From Lachnoclostridium sp. UBA7122 (GTDB lineage Bacteria > Bacillota > Clostridia > Lachnospirales > Lachnospiraceae): a stretch of DNA of 10,894 nucleotides. The notes under the pieces are model-generated. The model had not been told where the DNA came from. It ran no database searches and saw nothing but the letters and a program-made list of their open reading frames with translations. How positions within the stretch are numbered: position 1 is the first letter of the stretch; each line of letters begins with the position of its first letter. Of the stretch, positions 1-7,378 are shown piece after piece. A program made the translations under genes and the position numbers. The stretch lies in assembly GCA_002493085.1 (NCBI GenBank), contig DKXQ01000039.1, forward strand, positions 1-10,894, written 5' to 3'.

Positions 1-93
1 AAATATGTTGTTTACCATTTTTTTTACAAAAGTTTTCCAATTAAGAAAGAGATAGTTTACAGAATGTTGAAAATAAAGAAAGAAGGAGATATA

Positions 94-165
94 ATGCTTT
101 ATAGTTATGATTATCTGGTCTTTTTCTATATAAGTAGTATTCCAGACAGATATGTGAAAGAATAA
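94..165 (+). CDS. Possible 23-aa small protein or leader peptide
   Basis: A 23-codon frame, MLYSYDYLVFFYISSIPDRY followed by VKE, ends in TAA at 163-165. Seen: a near-ideal Shine-Dalgarno AAGGAG at 83-88, five bases from the ATG, at least as strong as those of the large genes here. The peptide is aromatic-rich (five Tyr, two Phe), with a hydrophobic centre and a charged tail. It ends 23 bases before the DUF3737 start, so it could be a leader peptide coupled to that gene, a tiny membrane-associated protein, or a decayed gene end. I recognise no family and see no clear terminator/antiterminator pair after it. Translation is plausible from the ribosome binding site alone; function is unknown. 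Confidence 0.4.
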   Translation: MLYSYDYLVFFYISSIPDRYVKE

Positions 166-188
166 TTAGTAAAAAAGGAGACAAAAGT

Positions 189-1058
189 ATGGATATAATA
201 AAAAAAGAAATCAGCCAGTTATATTTTACAGGAGAGAGACCTCTGTTTAATCAAGAGCATTTAAGTATAAAGAAAACAATATTCGGAGAGGGTGAATCAC
301 CGCTAAAAGAATGTAGTAACATTGAGATTAAGGACAGCATGTTCAAATGGAAATATCCGCTCTGGTACAGTGAGGATATTTTAGTAAAGAACTGTGTCTG
401 GTGTGAAATGGCACGTGCTGGTGTGTGGTACAGTAAATATCTGGACATTAGTGATTGTATGATTGAAGCGCCTAAGAACTTCCGTCACTGCCATGGGCTG
501 TCACTGTCAAACGTATTTCTTCCAAACGCAGCAGAAACTCTATGGAACTGTGAAGCGGTTGTTATGAAGCATGTAGTGGCAAAAGGTGATTATTTTGCTA
601 TGAACAGCCAGAATGTGACAGCCAGTGACTTTGAACTTGCTGGTGATTATCCTTTTGACGGGGCAACAGATGTAGAAATACATAATGCAAAGATGCTGTC
701 TAAGGATGCATTTTGGAACAGCAGGAATGTAACAGTTTATGATTCATTTATTTCTGGTGAGTATCTGGGCTGGAACTCAAAAAACCTGACATTTATAAAC
801 TGTACAATAGAAAGCCTCCAGGGCATGTGCTATATTAACAATCTGGTAATGAAAAACTGCAGGCTTTTAAATACAACGCTTGCTTTTGAATATTCTACAG
901 TAGATGTAGAAGTAATTGGAAAGATTGACAGCGTGATAAATCCGGCAGAAGGTATTATCCGTGCAGATGAAATTGGAGAGTTAATTATGGAAAAAGACAA
1001 GATATATCCTGAGAAAACAGAAATAGTGTGCAGAGGGCGCCAGGTAAATAAAAGATAA
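189..1058 (+). CDS. DUF3737 family protein, probable beta-helix
   Basis: This 289-residue protein matches the DUF3737 family, whose function is not established. No signal peptide or membrane segment is visible, so it is probably cytoplasmic. The body from about residue 40 to 230 consists of short repeating units, each a hydrophobic strand around an Asn or Cys turn (for example IEIKDSMFKW, ILVKNCVW, LTFINCTIES, LVMKNCRLLN). This spacing is expected of a right-handed parallel beta-helix of the pectate-lyase or pentapeptide-like type. Conserved-looking Trp-Asn/Tyr-Ser pairs (LWYSED, VWYSKY, FWNSRN, GWNSKN) recur at similar spacing. The start is supported by AAGGAG at 175-180, eight bases upstream. 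The gene ends 35 bases before the MalY/PatB-like lyase and is probably co-transcribed with it. Family assignment is fairly sure; the biochemical role is unknown. Confidence 0.85.
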   Translation: MDIIKKEISQLYFTGERPLFNQEHLSIKKTIFGEGESPLKECSNIEIKDSMFKWKYPLWYSEDILVKNCVWCEMARAGVWYSKYLDISDCMIEAPKNFRHCHGLSLSNVFLPNAAETLWNCEAVVMKHVVAKGDYFAMNSQNVTASDFELAGDYPFDGATDVEIHNAKMLSKDAFWNSRNVTVYDSFISGEYLGWNSKNLTFINCTIESLQGMCYINNLVMKNCRLLNTTLAFEYSTVDVEVIGKIDSVINPAEGIIRADEIGELIMEKDKIYPEKTEIVCRGRQVNKR

Positions 1059-1093
1059 TAATAGTAAAATTAATGTCAGACAGGAGTGATATT

Positions 1094-2266
1094 ATGCAAA
1101 ATATATTTGACAAACAAGTGGAACGCAGGAATACGTCAAGTTTAAAGTGGGATGTACCAGAAGGAGAACTTCCAATGTGGGTGGCTGATATGGACTTCCA
1201 GACAGCGCCAGAAATACTTGATGTGGTTATGAAACGGGCAGAACACGGAATTTTTGGATATACGTCTGTGCCTGAAGAATGGTATCAGGCATATGTGGAC
1301 TGGTGGAAAAAGAGGCACGGATTCCATATGCAAAGGGAATGGCTGGTTTTTTGTACAGGTGTTGTGCCTGCTATTTCCAGTATCGTGCGTAAGCTGGCAT
1401 CACCAGCAGAAAATGTACTTATACAGACACCAGTGTACAATATTTTCTTTAACTGCATCTTAAATAATGGCAGAAATGTACTTGAAAACCAGCTACGATA
1501 TGATGGCGGCAGTTATAGTATTGATTTTGAAGATTTAGAGCAAAAACTTGCAGACCCACAGACTACAATGATGATTCTGTGCAATCCGCATAATCCTGTA
1601 GGAAAGATATGGGATAGGGACACACTTGAAAAAATTGGTGAGATGTGCTTTAAATACAATGTAATTGTAGTGTCTGATGAGATACACTGTGACCTGGCAG
1701 AGCCTGGAACTGGTTATATACCATTTGCATCTGTTTCAGAAAAATGCCGTGAAAACAGTATTACCTGTATTGCACCGACAAAAGCATTTAATCTGGCAGG
1801 ACTGCAGACTGCTGCGGTATCTGTACCTAATAAGGTCTTGCGACACAAGGTCTGGCGTGGGCTAAATACTGATGAAGTGGCAGAACCAAATGTATTTGCA
1901 GCAGAGGCAGCAGTTGCTGCATTTACTAAAGGAGAGGCATGGCTTGATAACTTAAGGGAATATATTTCAGAAAACAGGCAGTGTACAGCAGAGTTTATTA
2001 AAAAAAATATTCCACAGATAATGCTAGTTCCTTCAGAGGCAACATATCTGCTGTGGTTAGACTGTCATAAAATTACAGAGTGCAGCAGGAAACTTTGTAA
2101 ATATATAAGAAAAAATACAGGGCTTTATCTTTCTGAGGGCAGCCAGTACGGCAAATCCGGGGAAGGATTTTTGCGTATGAACATTGCATGTCCGCGGGAC
2201 AGGCTTTATGATGGTCTGGAACGGTTAAAAAAAGGCGTGGAAAGTTTTACTGCTAATGCCGTTTAA
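1094..2266 (+). CDS. MalY/PatB family PLP-dependent C-S lyase (cystathionine beta-lyase type)
   Basis: Fold-type I PLP enzyme of the MalY/PatB family, which typically cleaves the C-S bond of cystathionine or related cysteine conjugates to give pyruvate, ammonia and a thiol in the cytosol. Seen: the family-type N-terminus (FDKQVERRNTSSLKWD), MWVADMDFQTAP near residues 28-39, the CNPHNPVG motif with N167, SDEIH with D195 (PLP ring nitrogen), the APTKAFNLAGLQ motif with K230 (Schiff-base lysine), and R361 in GFLRMN as the probable carboxylate-binding arginine. All key residues are present. From the chosen ATG the protein is 390 residues, the usual length for MalY and PatB. An in-frame ATG at 1073 would add MSDRSDI, but AGGAG at 1082-1086 lies seven bases before 1094, and the family N-terminus begins there. 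Exact substrate is not predictable. Some relatives act as cystathionase or regulators (MalY in E. coli) or release odorant thiols (PatB-like). Confidence 0.9.
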   Translation: MQNIFDKQVERRNTSSLKWDVPEGELPMWVADMDFQTAPEILDVVMKRAEHGIFGYTSVPEEWYQAYVDWWKKRHGFHMQREWLVFCTGVVPAISSIVRKLASPAENVLIQTPVYNIFFNCILNNGRNVLENQLRYDGGSYSIDFEDLEQKLADPQTTMMILCNPHNPVGKIWDRDTLEKIGEMCFKYNVIVVSDEIHCDLAEPGTGYIPFASVSEKCRENSITCIAPTKAFNLAGLQTAAVSVPNKVLRHKVWRGLNTDEVAEPNVFAAEAAVAAFTKGEAWLDNLREYISENRQCTAEFIKKNIPQIMLVPSEATYLLWLDCHKITECSRKLCKYIRKNTGLYLSEGSQYGKSGEGFLRMNIACPRDRLYDGLERLKKGVESFTANAV

Positions 2267-2288
2267 AATAACTATAAAAAAGCAGGAC

Positions 2289-2309
2289 AATATATATTTT
2301 TTATATATT
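2289..2309. terminator. AT-rich hairpin between convergent genes
   Basis: AATATATA at 2289-2296 pairs with TATATATT at 2302-2309 around a TTTTT loop. It sits in the 41-base gap between the lyase and repressor stops and touches the repressor stop codon (2308-2310). It could end transcription from both sides, but the stem has only A-T pairs and there is no downstream T-tract for the plus strand, so it is a weak candidate. Confidence 0.25.
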
Positions 2310-3315
2310 AAGCAGAATGGCGCTTGATAAGACGTGTAGAAATTTCTATCTTTACAGGTGCCATCTGCTTTTTTTCTATAAGCTGGATAAGCCGTCCGGC
2401 AGCTATGCGTCCCATTTCCTCTTTTGGAACATGTATTGTAGTCAGGCTTGGTTCTACGATATTACTAAATGTAATATTGTCAAAACCAGCAACTGCGATA
2501 TCTTCAGGTATGTGGTATCCTTTTACTTTTAAAGCACGCATTGCACCAACAGCAATCAGGTCATTATCTGCAAAATAGCACCGTGCCAGTTCCTCTTTTT
2601 GTTCCAGTATCTCCATCATATCAGAAAAAGCTCCTTCAACTGAAGGGGAAAGCCTGTGGACGATTGATTTAGAAGCAGGCATGCCACTAGCACGTACTGC
2701 GCTGTAAAATCCTGCTGCCCGTTCCCTGAAGTTTCCAATAGTATAAGAAGAGCACAGGTATCCTGGCTGCTGTCTTGTGCGTTTTATCAGATAGGAAGTG
2801 GCAAGATATGCCCCTTGTACATTATTAATCAGTACATAGTCAGCCTGTACAGTTTCAAAATAAGTGTCTAACAAAACGACAGGCAGTGGAAGTGACTGGA
2901 ATATCCGGAAGTCCTCCATGCCCATCTCTGTTCCAAGCAGAATTATTCCACAGCAGTCAGAATACTGGATATCTTCCACTTGTTTTTTAATTGTATCTTC
3001 ATCGTCATATACATAACGTATATTCATCTTATAGCCATTTTCTTTACAGCTTACGCTGATTCCATCAGAAAGCTGGGAAAAAAACGGAGTATCTGCAACA
3101 ACAGCACCATGTTTCTTATAAATAACAAAATAAATATTTCCGCCAGGCCCGTTTTTAGCAGAGAGGCGTGAAAAATCATAACCCTCCCTTTCGGCAGCAT
3201 CCAGAATCATCTGGCGGGTATCGCGGCTTACGCCTGGTTTATTATTCAGGGCCATAGAAACGGCAGCAGCGGAAATTCCTAGTTTTTTAGCTAATTCTTT
3301 GGCAGTAATGCTCAT
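2308..3315 (-). CDS. LacI/GalR family transcriptional repressor
   Basis: This 335-residue protein has the standard LacI/GalR layout. Residues about 3-25 form the helix-turn-helix (TAKELAKKLGISAAAVSMAL), followed by the hinge region (NNKPGVSRDTRQMILDAAER), which inserts in the operator minor groove. From about residue 60 onwards comes a periplasmic-binding-protein-like sugar-sensing domain. It ends with the family signature DIAVAGFDNITFSNIVEPSLTTIHVPKEEMGR. It is divergent from the sugar operon that starts at 3563, so it probably represses that operon, and perhaps itself, with release by a pathway sugar or phosphate. The start at 3315 fits the family N-terminus, though the Shine-Dalgarno is only moderate (AGGG at 3324-3327, eight bases upstream, or AAAGGA at 3329-3334). 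The operator and inducer are not proven here. Confidence 0.92.
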   Translation of the reverse strand: MSITAKELAKKLGISAAAVSMALNNKPGVSRDTRQMILDAAEREGYDFSRLSAKNGPGGNIYFVIYKKHGAVVADTPFFSQLSDGISVSCKENGYKMNIRYVYDDEDTIKKQVEDIQYSDCCGIILLGTEMGMEDFRIFQSLPLPVVLLDTYFETVQADYVLINNVQGAYLATSYLIKRTRQQPGYLCSSYTIGNFRERAAGFYSAVRASGMPASKSIVHRLSPSVEGAFSDMMEILEQKEELARCYFADNDLIAVGAMRALKVKGYHIPEDIAVAGFDNITFSNIVEPSLTTIHVPKEEMGRIAAGRLIQLIEKKQMAPVKIEISTRLIKRHSA

Positions 3316-3351
3316 TGTTTTTGCCCTGTCCTTTCCGTTAATGTTATTTTT

Positions 3352-3380
3352 ATTATATCTTGTTTTGCGGGCATTTGCAA
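3352..3380 (-). promoter_or_regulatory. Promoter of the LacI-family repressor gene
   Basis: On the minus strand a TTGCAA box at 3380-3375 (four of six to TTGACA) is followed after 17 bases by a perfect TATAAT at 3357-3352. Transcription would start near 3345, giving a leader of about 30 bases before the repressor ATG. This is a sigma-A type promoter by sequence only. Confidence 0.6.
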
Positions 3381-3439
3381 TCTCTTATCCCAGTTTTAAA
3401 TTATTGTGCATTTTAAGAAATTGCCAGAACCAGATAATC

Positions 3440-3476
3440 TAATTAAGTTGAAAATTAAGTTGAAAATACTTAATTA
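3440..3476. repeat. 12-bp tandem repeat nested in an inverted repeat, possible operator
   Basis: AATTAAGTTGAA occurs twice head to tail at 3441-3452 and 3453-3464 without a mismatch. TAATTAAG at 3440-3447 is the exact reverse complement of CTTAATTA at 3469-3476, and the second repeat unit (AATTAAG at 3453-3459) also pairs with CTTAATT at 3469-3475 across nine bases. It lies just upstream of the putative -35 of the sugar operon, where a repressor or activator could bind. It lacks the central CG usual in LacI-family operators, so it may serve a different regulator or simply be an AT-rich upstream element. Confidence 0.4.
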
Positions 3477-3480
3477 TATA

Positions 3481-3509
3481 GTGAGATTTAGAAAACAATA
3501 AAGTATAAT
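3481..3509 (+). promoter_or_regulatory. Candidate promoter of the sugar operon
   Basis: A perfect -10 hexamer TATAAT lies at 3504-3509. Seventeen bases upstream, GTGAGA at 3481-3486 matches TTGACA at four of six positions. Transcription would begin near 3516. The segment right after the -10 (about 3511-3530, TTTGCAAGACGTTGGAAAAC) has a central ACGT and loosely related arms, so it is the best place to look for a LacI-type operator, although it is not a clean palindrome. A weak -35 is usual for a promoter that is both repressed and dependent on induction. Confidence 0.5.
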
Positions 3510-3562
3510 CTTTGCAAGACGTTGGAAAACATTAATTATAAAAGCCAGAAGGGGGATATTCA

Positions 3563-5074
3563 ATGAAACAGTATGAAATGTTTGAACTGGAATTTAAAGG
3601 AACAGAGCCAGAGGGTTCACATGCAGAGGTGGATTTACAGGCAGAGTTTTTTGTCAATGGCAATACTACATCTGTTAAGGGTTTTTATGCAGGAAACGGA
3701 ACATATAAGGTGCGGTTTTATCCGGCAGAAACAGGGACATATACTTACAAAATAAGTGGTGTAGTTAATGCTTCCGGGACTGAGGTCTGTGAGGCACCTG
3801 CAGGGCATGGGATTGTAAAGGCAGATGGCACACATTTTACATATGCAGACGGGACACCTTATTATCCATTTGGAACAACAGTATATGCACTGGCACACCA
3901 GGATGATGCACTGGTTGAGGAAACACTTGCTTCGCTTGAAAAAGCTCCATTTAACAAAGTACGCCATTGTATATTTCCAAAGGACTATGATTATAACCAC
4001 AATGACCCTGAATATTATCCATTTGAGAAGAAAGAAGATGGAAGCTGGGATGTACACCATCCATGCTTTGCTTATTGGGAGCGTTTTGAAAAAATTATCT
4101 ACAGAATGGGAGAGATGGGGATAGAAACAGACCTGATTCTGTTCCATCCATATGACAGATGGGGATTCAGGGATATGTGTATGGAGGATAATCTTGTTTA
4201 TCTGGACTATCTGCTGCGCAGGCTTTCAGCAGTACCATATATCTGGTGGAGCATTGCTAATGAATATGATGTTGTTTTCTCAAGAAAGATGGAAGAGTGG
4301 TATGATATAGAGCAGTTTATTGTAAAAAATGACCCTTACAGCCATCTGCTCAGCAACCATAACTGTATTGTTTTTTATGATTTTGCAAGACCAGATATTA
4401 CACACTGTTGTGTACAGACGATTGCAATGCATATGACAGACAGATGGATGGAACAGTTTAAAAAGCCAGTTGTATTTGATGAGTGTTGTTATGAAGGTGA
4501 TATCCAGCATGAGTGGGGCAATATTTCCGGCAAAGAGATGACAAACCGTTTCTGGAAAGCTTGTGCAAAGGGAGCATATGCAACCCATGGAGAGACATTT
4601 TACTCCGATGATGAAATTTTATGGTGGGCACGTGGCGGTAAGCTAAAAGGCAAGAGTACAGAAAGAATTGCATATCTGAAAGACATTATTTATAGCCTGC
4701 CATCAGCGCTTGAACAATGGCAGGAACCATCTTCCAATGAAGAAAGCGATGCAGCACTGGGCATAGACCTGGAACAGGGCAAGGAAATATTCCAGAAGAT
4801 ATTTTCATCTAATCCGCCAGTAGATGCAGCAAATCTGGAATGGAAGTCGGCTGTATATAATGGACATGCCGGTGAGGATGTATATTTGAAATATTATGCA
4901 CAGCAATGTGTGGCAATTACAAGCATAAATCTGCCAGAGGAGTACACATACAAAATTGAAATGATTGATACATGGAATATGACAAGAGAAACATTAGTTG
5001 AAAGAGCAAGCGGAAAAACAAAGCTTAAGATGCCTGGAAAAGAGGGCATGGCAGTTATAGCAACAAGGATTTAG
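3563..5074 (+). CDS. Cytoplasmic glycoside hydrolase with DUF5060 and DUF5605-like domains (apiosidase-like?)
   Basis: A 503-residue glycosidase and first gene of the sugar operon. Residues about 3-75 look like a DUF5060 beta-sandwich (FELEFKG near the start, then GFYAGNGTYKVRFYPAETGTY). Residues about 90-400 look like a GH-A type TIM barrel, opening with DGTPYYPFGTTVYAL as in DUF4038/apiosidase-like enzymes. WSIANEYD gives E234 as candidate acid/base, and PVVFDECCYEG gives E307 as candidate nucleophile. Residues about 420-503 form a small C-terminal beta domain resembling DUF5605. No signal peptide is visible, so it should cut an imported glycoside inside the cell. GGGGGA at 3551-3556 precedes the ATG by six bases. 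Position beside sugar isomerase, kinase and transketolase genes says the released sugar feeds that route. I infer a possible link to apiose from this context and the barrel type, but cannot assign a CAZy family or linkage. Adjacent Cys pairs (THCC, DECC) are unusual. Confidence 0.75.
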   Translation: MKQYEMFELEFKGTEPEGSHAEVDLQAEFFVNGNTTSVKGFYAGNGTYKVRFYPAETGTYTYKISGVVNASGTEVCEAPAGHGIVKADGTHFTYADGTPYYPFGTTVYALAHQDDALVEETLASLEKAPFNKVRHCIFPKDYDYNHNDPEYYPFEKKEDGSWDVHHPCFAYWERFEKIIYRMGEMGIETDLILFHPYDRWGFRDMCMEDNLVYLDYLLRRLSAVPYIWWSIANEYDVVFSRKMEEWYDIEQFIVKNDPYSHLLSNHNCIVFYDFARPDITHCCVQTIAMHMTDRWMEQFKKPVVFDECCYEGDIQHEWGNISGKEMTNRFWKACAKGAYATHGETFYSDDEILWWARGGKLKGKSTERIAYLKDIIYSLPSALEQWQEPSSNEESDAALGIDLEQGKEIFQKIFSSNPPVDAANLEWKSAVYNGHAGEDVYLKYYAQQCVAITSINLPEEYTYKIEMIDTWNMTRETLVERASGKTKLKMPGKEGMAVIATRI

Positions 5075-5086
5075 AGGAGGAAGATT

Positions 5087-6487
5087 ATGGCAAATATAAA
5101 GCTTGGCTATGCGCCTACAAGAAGAAGTATTTTTAGTGCACCAGATGCAGTTAAGTACCGTGGCCTGACTGCAGACAGGTTAAAAGAACTGGGAACAGAC
5201 TTTGTTGATATTGATGATATTAATGAAGAGGGCCTTTTGTATGATGACAATGATGTGAAAAAGATTGCAGCAAAATTTAAAAAAGAGGGCATTGATGGAC
5301 TGTTTTTGCCACACTGTAATTTTGGAACAGAGTATGTCTGTGCAAGGCTTGCTAAGGAACTGGGTGTGCCAGTGTTACTGTGGGGACCGCTGGATGAGCG
5401 TCCAGATGAAAACGGTGTCAGGTTAAGGGATACACAGTGCGGGCTTTTTGCAACTGGCAAAGTACTAAGGAGATTCCAGGTGCCGTTTACATATATGACA
5501 AACTGCAGGCTGGATGACCCTGTATTTGAAAGAGGGCTTAAAGATTTTCTTGCAGTATGCAATGTGGTAAAAACTTTTAAAAATATCCGGATACTTCAGA
5601 TTTCTACACGCCCATTTGATTTCTGGACAACTATGTGCAATGAGGGTGAGCTGCTTGAGAAGTTTAATATACAGCTTTCACCAGTGCCAATGACAGAGCT
5701 TGTATGCAAGATTAAAGAAGTTAAGGCAGAAAAAAGCAGGCTGGCAGATATGGCTGCCCATATACATGAAACGATGGAGGTAGCAATTAAAGATAATGAG
5801 GTTGAAAGTGTTGCAGCACTTGCAGTTGCGATGGAAGAGCTGGCTCTTGGATATGGCTGCCAGGCAGTTGCCATACAGTGCTGGAATGCATTACAGACTG
5901 AGATTGGAATTATGCCATGTGCTGCCAATGCAATTCTTAATGAAAAAGGAATACCAGTGGTCTGTGAAACAGATATCCACGGAGCTGTAACAGCACTTAT
6001 AGCTGAGGCAGCCGGCATGGGAGATACAAGGACATTCTTTGCAGACTGGACAATCCGTCATCCAGATATTGAAAATGGGGAATTATTGCAGCACTGTGGC
6101 CCGTGGCCGGTATCTGTAGCACAGAATAAACCAGTGCTTACTTATCCACTTGCATTTGACCATCCAGGAAGCCTGACAGCAGAAGCAAAGCATGGAAAGG
6201 TTACACTTTGCCGTTTTGATGGTGATAATGGGGAATATTCGCTGCTTCTTGGCAATGCAAAAGGTGTAGACGGGCCAAAGGGCATAGGGACATATCTCTG
6301 GGTAGAAGTAGACAATATAAAACGCCTTGAAGCAAAGATTGTAGAAGGACCATATATCCACCATTGTGTTGGAATCCACAAAGATATTGTTCCAGTATTG
6401 TATGAAGCATGTAAGTATATTGGAGTTAAACCAGACCTGTATGACCCTGTTGAGGAAGAAGTAAAAGCTTATCTCCGGGGTGAGTGA
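5087..6487 (+). CDS. L-fucose/L-arabinose isomerase-like sugar isomerase
   Basis: This 466-residue protein belongs to the L-fucose isomerase-related group (COG2407-like), metal-dependent aldose-ketose isomerases. It is much shorter than true FucI (about 590 residues), so it is a relative rather than L-fucose isomerase itself. Seen: an N-terminal Rossmann-like region (GIDGLFLPHCNFGTEYV, with VPVLLWGP after it), the central QCWNALQTEIGIMPC segment typical of this group, CETDIHG with E294 and D296 as probable metal ligands, and a C-terminal YIHHCVGIH stretch with H425, H426 and H431 as candidate third ligand. The start is firm: AGGAGG at 5075-5080 directly follows the upstream stop codon and is six bases before ATG. 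In context it should turn the sugar released by the glycosidase into the ketose for the kinase. The substrate could be D-apiose or another aldose; sequence does not decide this. Confidence 0.8.
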   Translation: MANIKLGYAPTRRSIFSAPDAVKYRGLTADRLKELGTDFVDIDDINEEGLLYDDNDVKKIAAKFKKEGIDGLFLPHCNFGTEYVCARLAKELGVPVLLWGPLDERPDENGVRLRDTQCGLFATGKVLRRFQVPFTYMTNCRLDDPVFERGLKDFLAVCNVVKTFKNIRILQISTRPFDFWTTMCNEGELLEKFNIQLSPVPMTELVCKIKEVKAEKSRLADMAAHIHETMEVAIKDNEVESVAALAVAMEELALGYGCQAVAIQCWNALQTEIGIMPCAANAILNEKGIPVVCETDIHGAVTALIAEAAGMGDTRTFFADWTIRHPDIENGELLQHCGPWPVSVAQNKPVLTYPLAFDHPGSLTAEAKHGKVTLCRFDGDNGEYSLLLGNAKGVDGPKGIGTYLWVEVDNIKRLEAKIVEGPYIHHCVGIHKDIVPVLYEACKYIGVKPDLYDPVEEEVKAYLRGE

Positions 6488-6553
6488 TATGGCATGGCAT
6501 ACTCTTAGTTATAAAGAAACATCATATAAATAAAAAAAGAAAGGATAATTATT

Positions 6554-7378
6554 ATGAACTTGAAAGCATTGGCATATAAGCTGCGCCAGGATACTGTAGA
6601 CTTAGTCCGGGCAGGAAAGGCCGGGCATATCGGCGGGGATATGAGTGTAATGGAAATTCTTACAGAACTTTATTTTGACCAGATGAACATAAGCCCTGAA
6701 AATATGGATTCTCCTGAAAGAGACTTTTTTGTAATGAGTAAAGGCCACTCTGTAGAAGCATATTACTCTGTGCTGGCCGAAAAGGGATTTTTCAGCAAGG
6801 AGGAGCTGCACAGCACGTTTAGTAAATTCGGTTCAAAGTTTATAGGCCATCCAAATAATAAACTGCCTGGCATTGAGATGAATTCAGGCTCTCTTGGACA
6901 TGGGCTTCCAGTCTGTGTTGGAATGGCAAAGGCTGGGAAGATGGATGGCAGCAGTTACCGGGTTTATACTGTTATGGGTGATGGCGAACTGGCAGAAGGT
7001 TCTGTGTGGGAAGGCGCAATGGCAGCCAGCCACTACAAACTTGACAATCTCTGTGCAGTTGTAGACCGCAACCGGCTCCAGATTTCTGGCGGTACAGAAG
7101 AGGTGATGGCACATGATAGCCTGCATGAAAGATTTAGAAGCTTTGGATGGCATGTAATTGATGTAGAAGATGGCAATGACACCAGCCAGCTTCATGCTGC
7201 TTTTGAAGAAGCAAAGACAGTAAAAGGAAAACCTACAGTTTTAATTGCAAATACAGTTAAGGGCAAAGGCTCTTCTGTTATGGAGAACAAGGCAGACTGG
7301 CACCATAAAGTTCCTTCAGATGAAGAATATGCACAGATAATGAGTGATTTGAAAGCAAGAGAGGAGGCATTAGCATAA
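6554..7378 (+). CDS. Transketolase, N-terminal (ThDP pyrophosphate-binding) subunit
   Basis: A 274-residue split transketolase subunit, corresponding to the first half of a normal transketolase. It binds the thiamine diphosphate diphosphate and Mg2+. Seen: the ThDP motif starting at GDGELAEGSVWEGAMAASHY (G142-D143-G144) and ending at DRNRLQ with N173, plus histidine-bearing active-site loops AGHIGGDMS (H25), SKGHSVEAYY, and GSLGHGLPV. The second asparagine of the usual DNN is Arg here (DRNR), and the usual HPGG loop reads HIGG; both may reflect a specialised family. The ATG has an upstream AAAGGAT-type ribosome site at about 6539-6545. Its stop TAA shares one base with the next ATG, so the two halves are translationally coupled and should form an alpha2beta2-type enzyme. 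The role is ketol transfer from a ketose phosphate. In apiose users the homologous pair is described as apulose-4-phosphate transketolase; that substrate is inferred here. Confidence 0.9.
   Translation: MNLKALAYKLRQDTVDLVRAGKAGHIGGDMSVMEILTELYFDQMNISPENMDSPERDFFVMSKGHSVEAYYSVLAEKGFFSKEELHSTFSKFGSKFIGHPNNKLPGIEMNSGSLGHGLPVCVGMAKAGKMDGSSYRVYTVMGDGELAEGSVWEGAMAASHYKLDNLCAVVDRNRLQISGGTEEVMAHDSLHERFRSFGWHVIDVEDGNDTSQLHAAFEEAKTVKGKPTVLIANTVKGKGSSVMENKADWHHKVPSDEEYAQIMSDLKAREEALA

Noticed and set aside
1073..1093. Upstream in-frame ATG for the MalY/PatB lyase, adding MSDRSDI
   Set aside because: AGGAG at 1082-1086 is spaced for the ATG at 1094, and the family N-terminus begins there; the ATG at 1073 has no ribosome site.
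3440..3476. CRISPR or iteron-like array
   Set aside because: Only two exact 12-bp units with no spacers and no replication or cas gene nearby.
3511..3530. CcpA-type cre site at the operon start
   Set aside because: The segment contains ACGT but matches the cre consensus at too few positions in any register; kept only as a vague operator location.
3635..4147. 170-codon open frame on the minus strand inside the glycosidase gene
   Set aside because: Cys/Ile-rich low-complexity translation with no family resemblance or ribosome site; it is the complement of a clear coding region.
5107..5562. 151-codon minus-strand frame inside the isomerase gene (and similar Ser/Thr-rich frames at 5596-6018, 7851-8273, 9444-9914)
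   Set aside because: Ser/Thr/Pro-rich composition typical of antisense readings of coding sequence; the plus-strand frames are well supported by family motifs.
5087..6487. Plain L-fucose isomerase (FucI)
   Set aside because: Too short by more than 100 residues, and no fuculose aldolase or fucose genes lie nearby.
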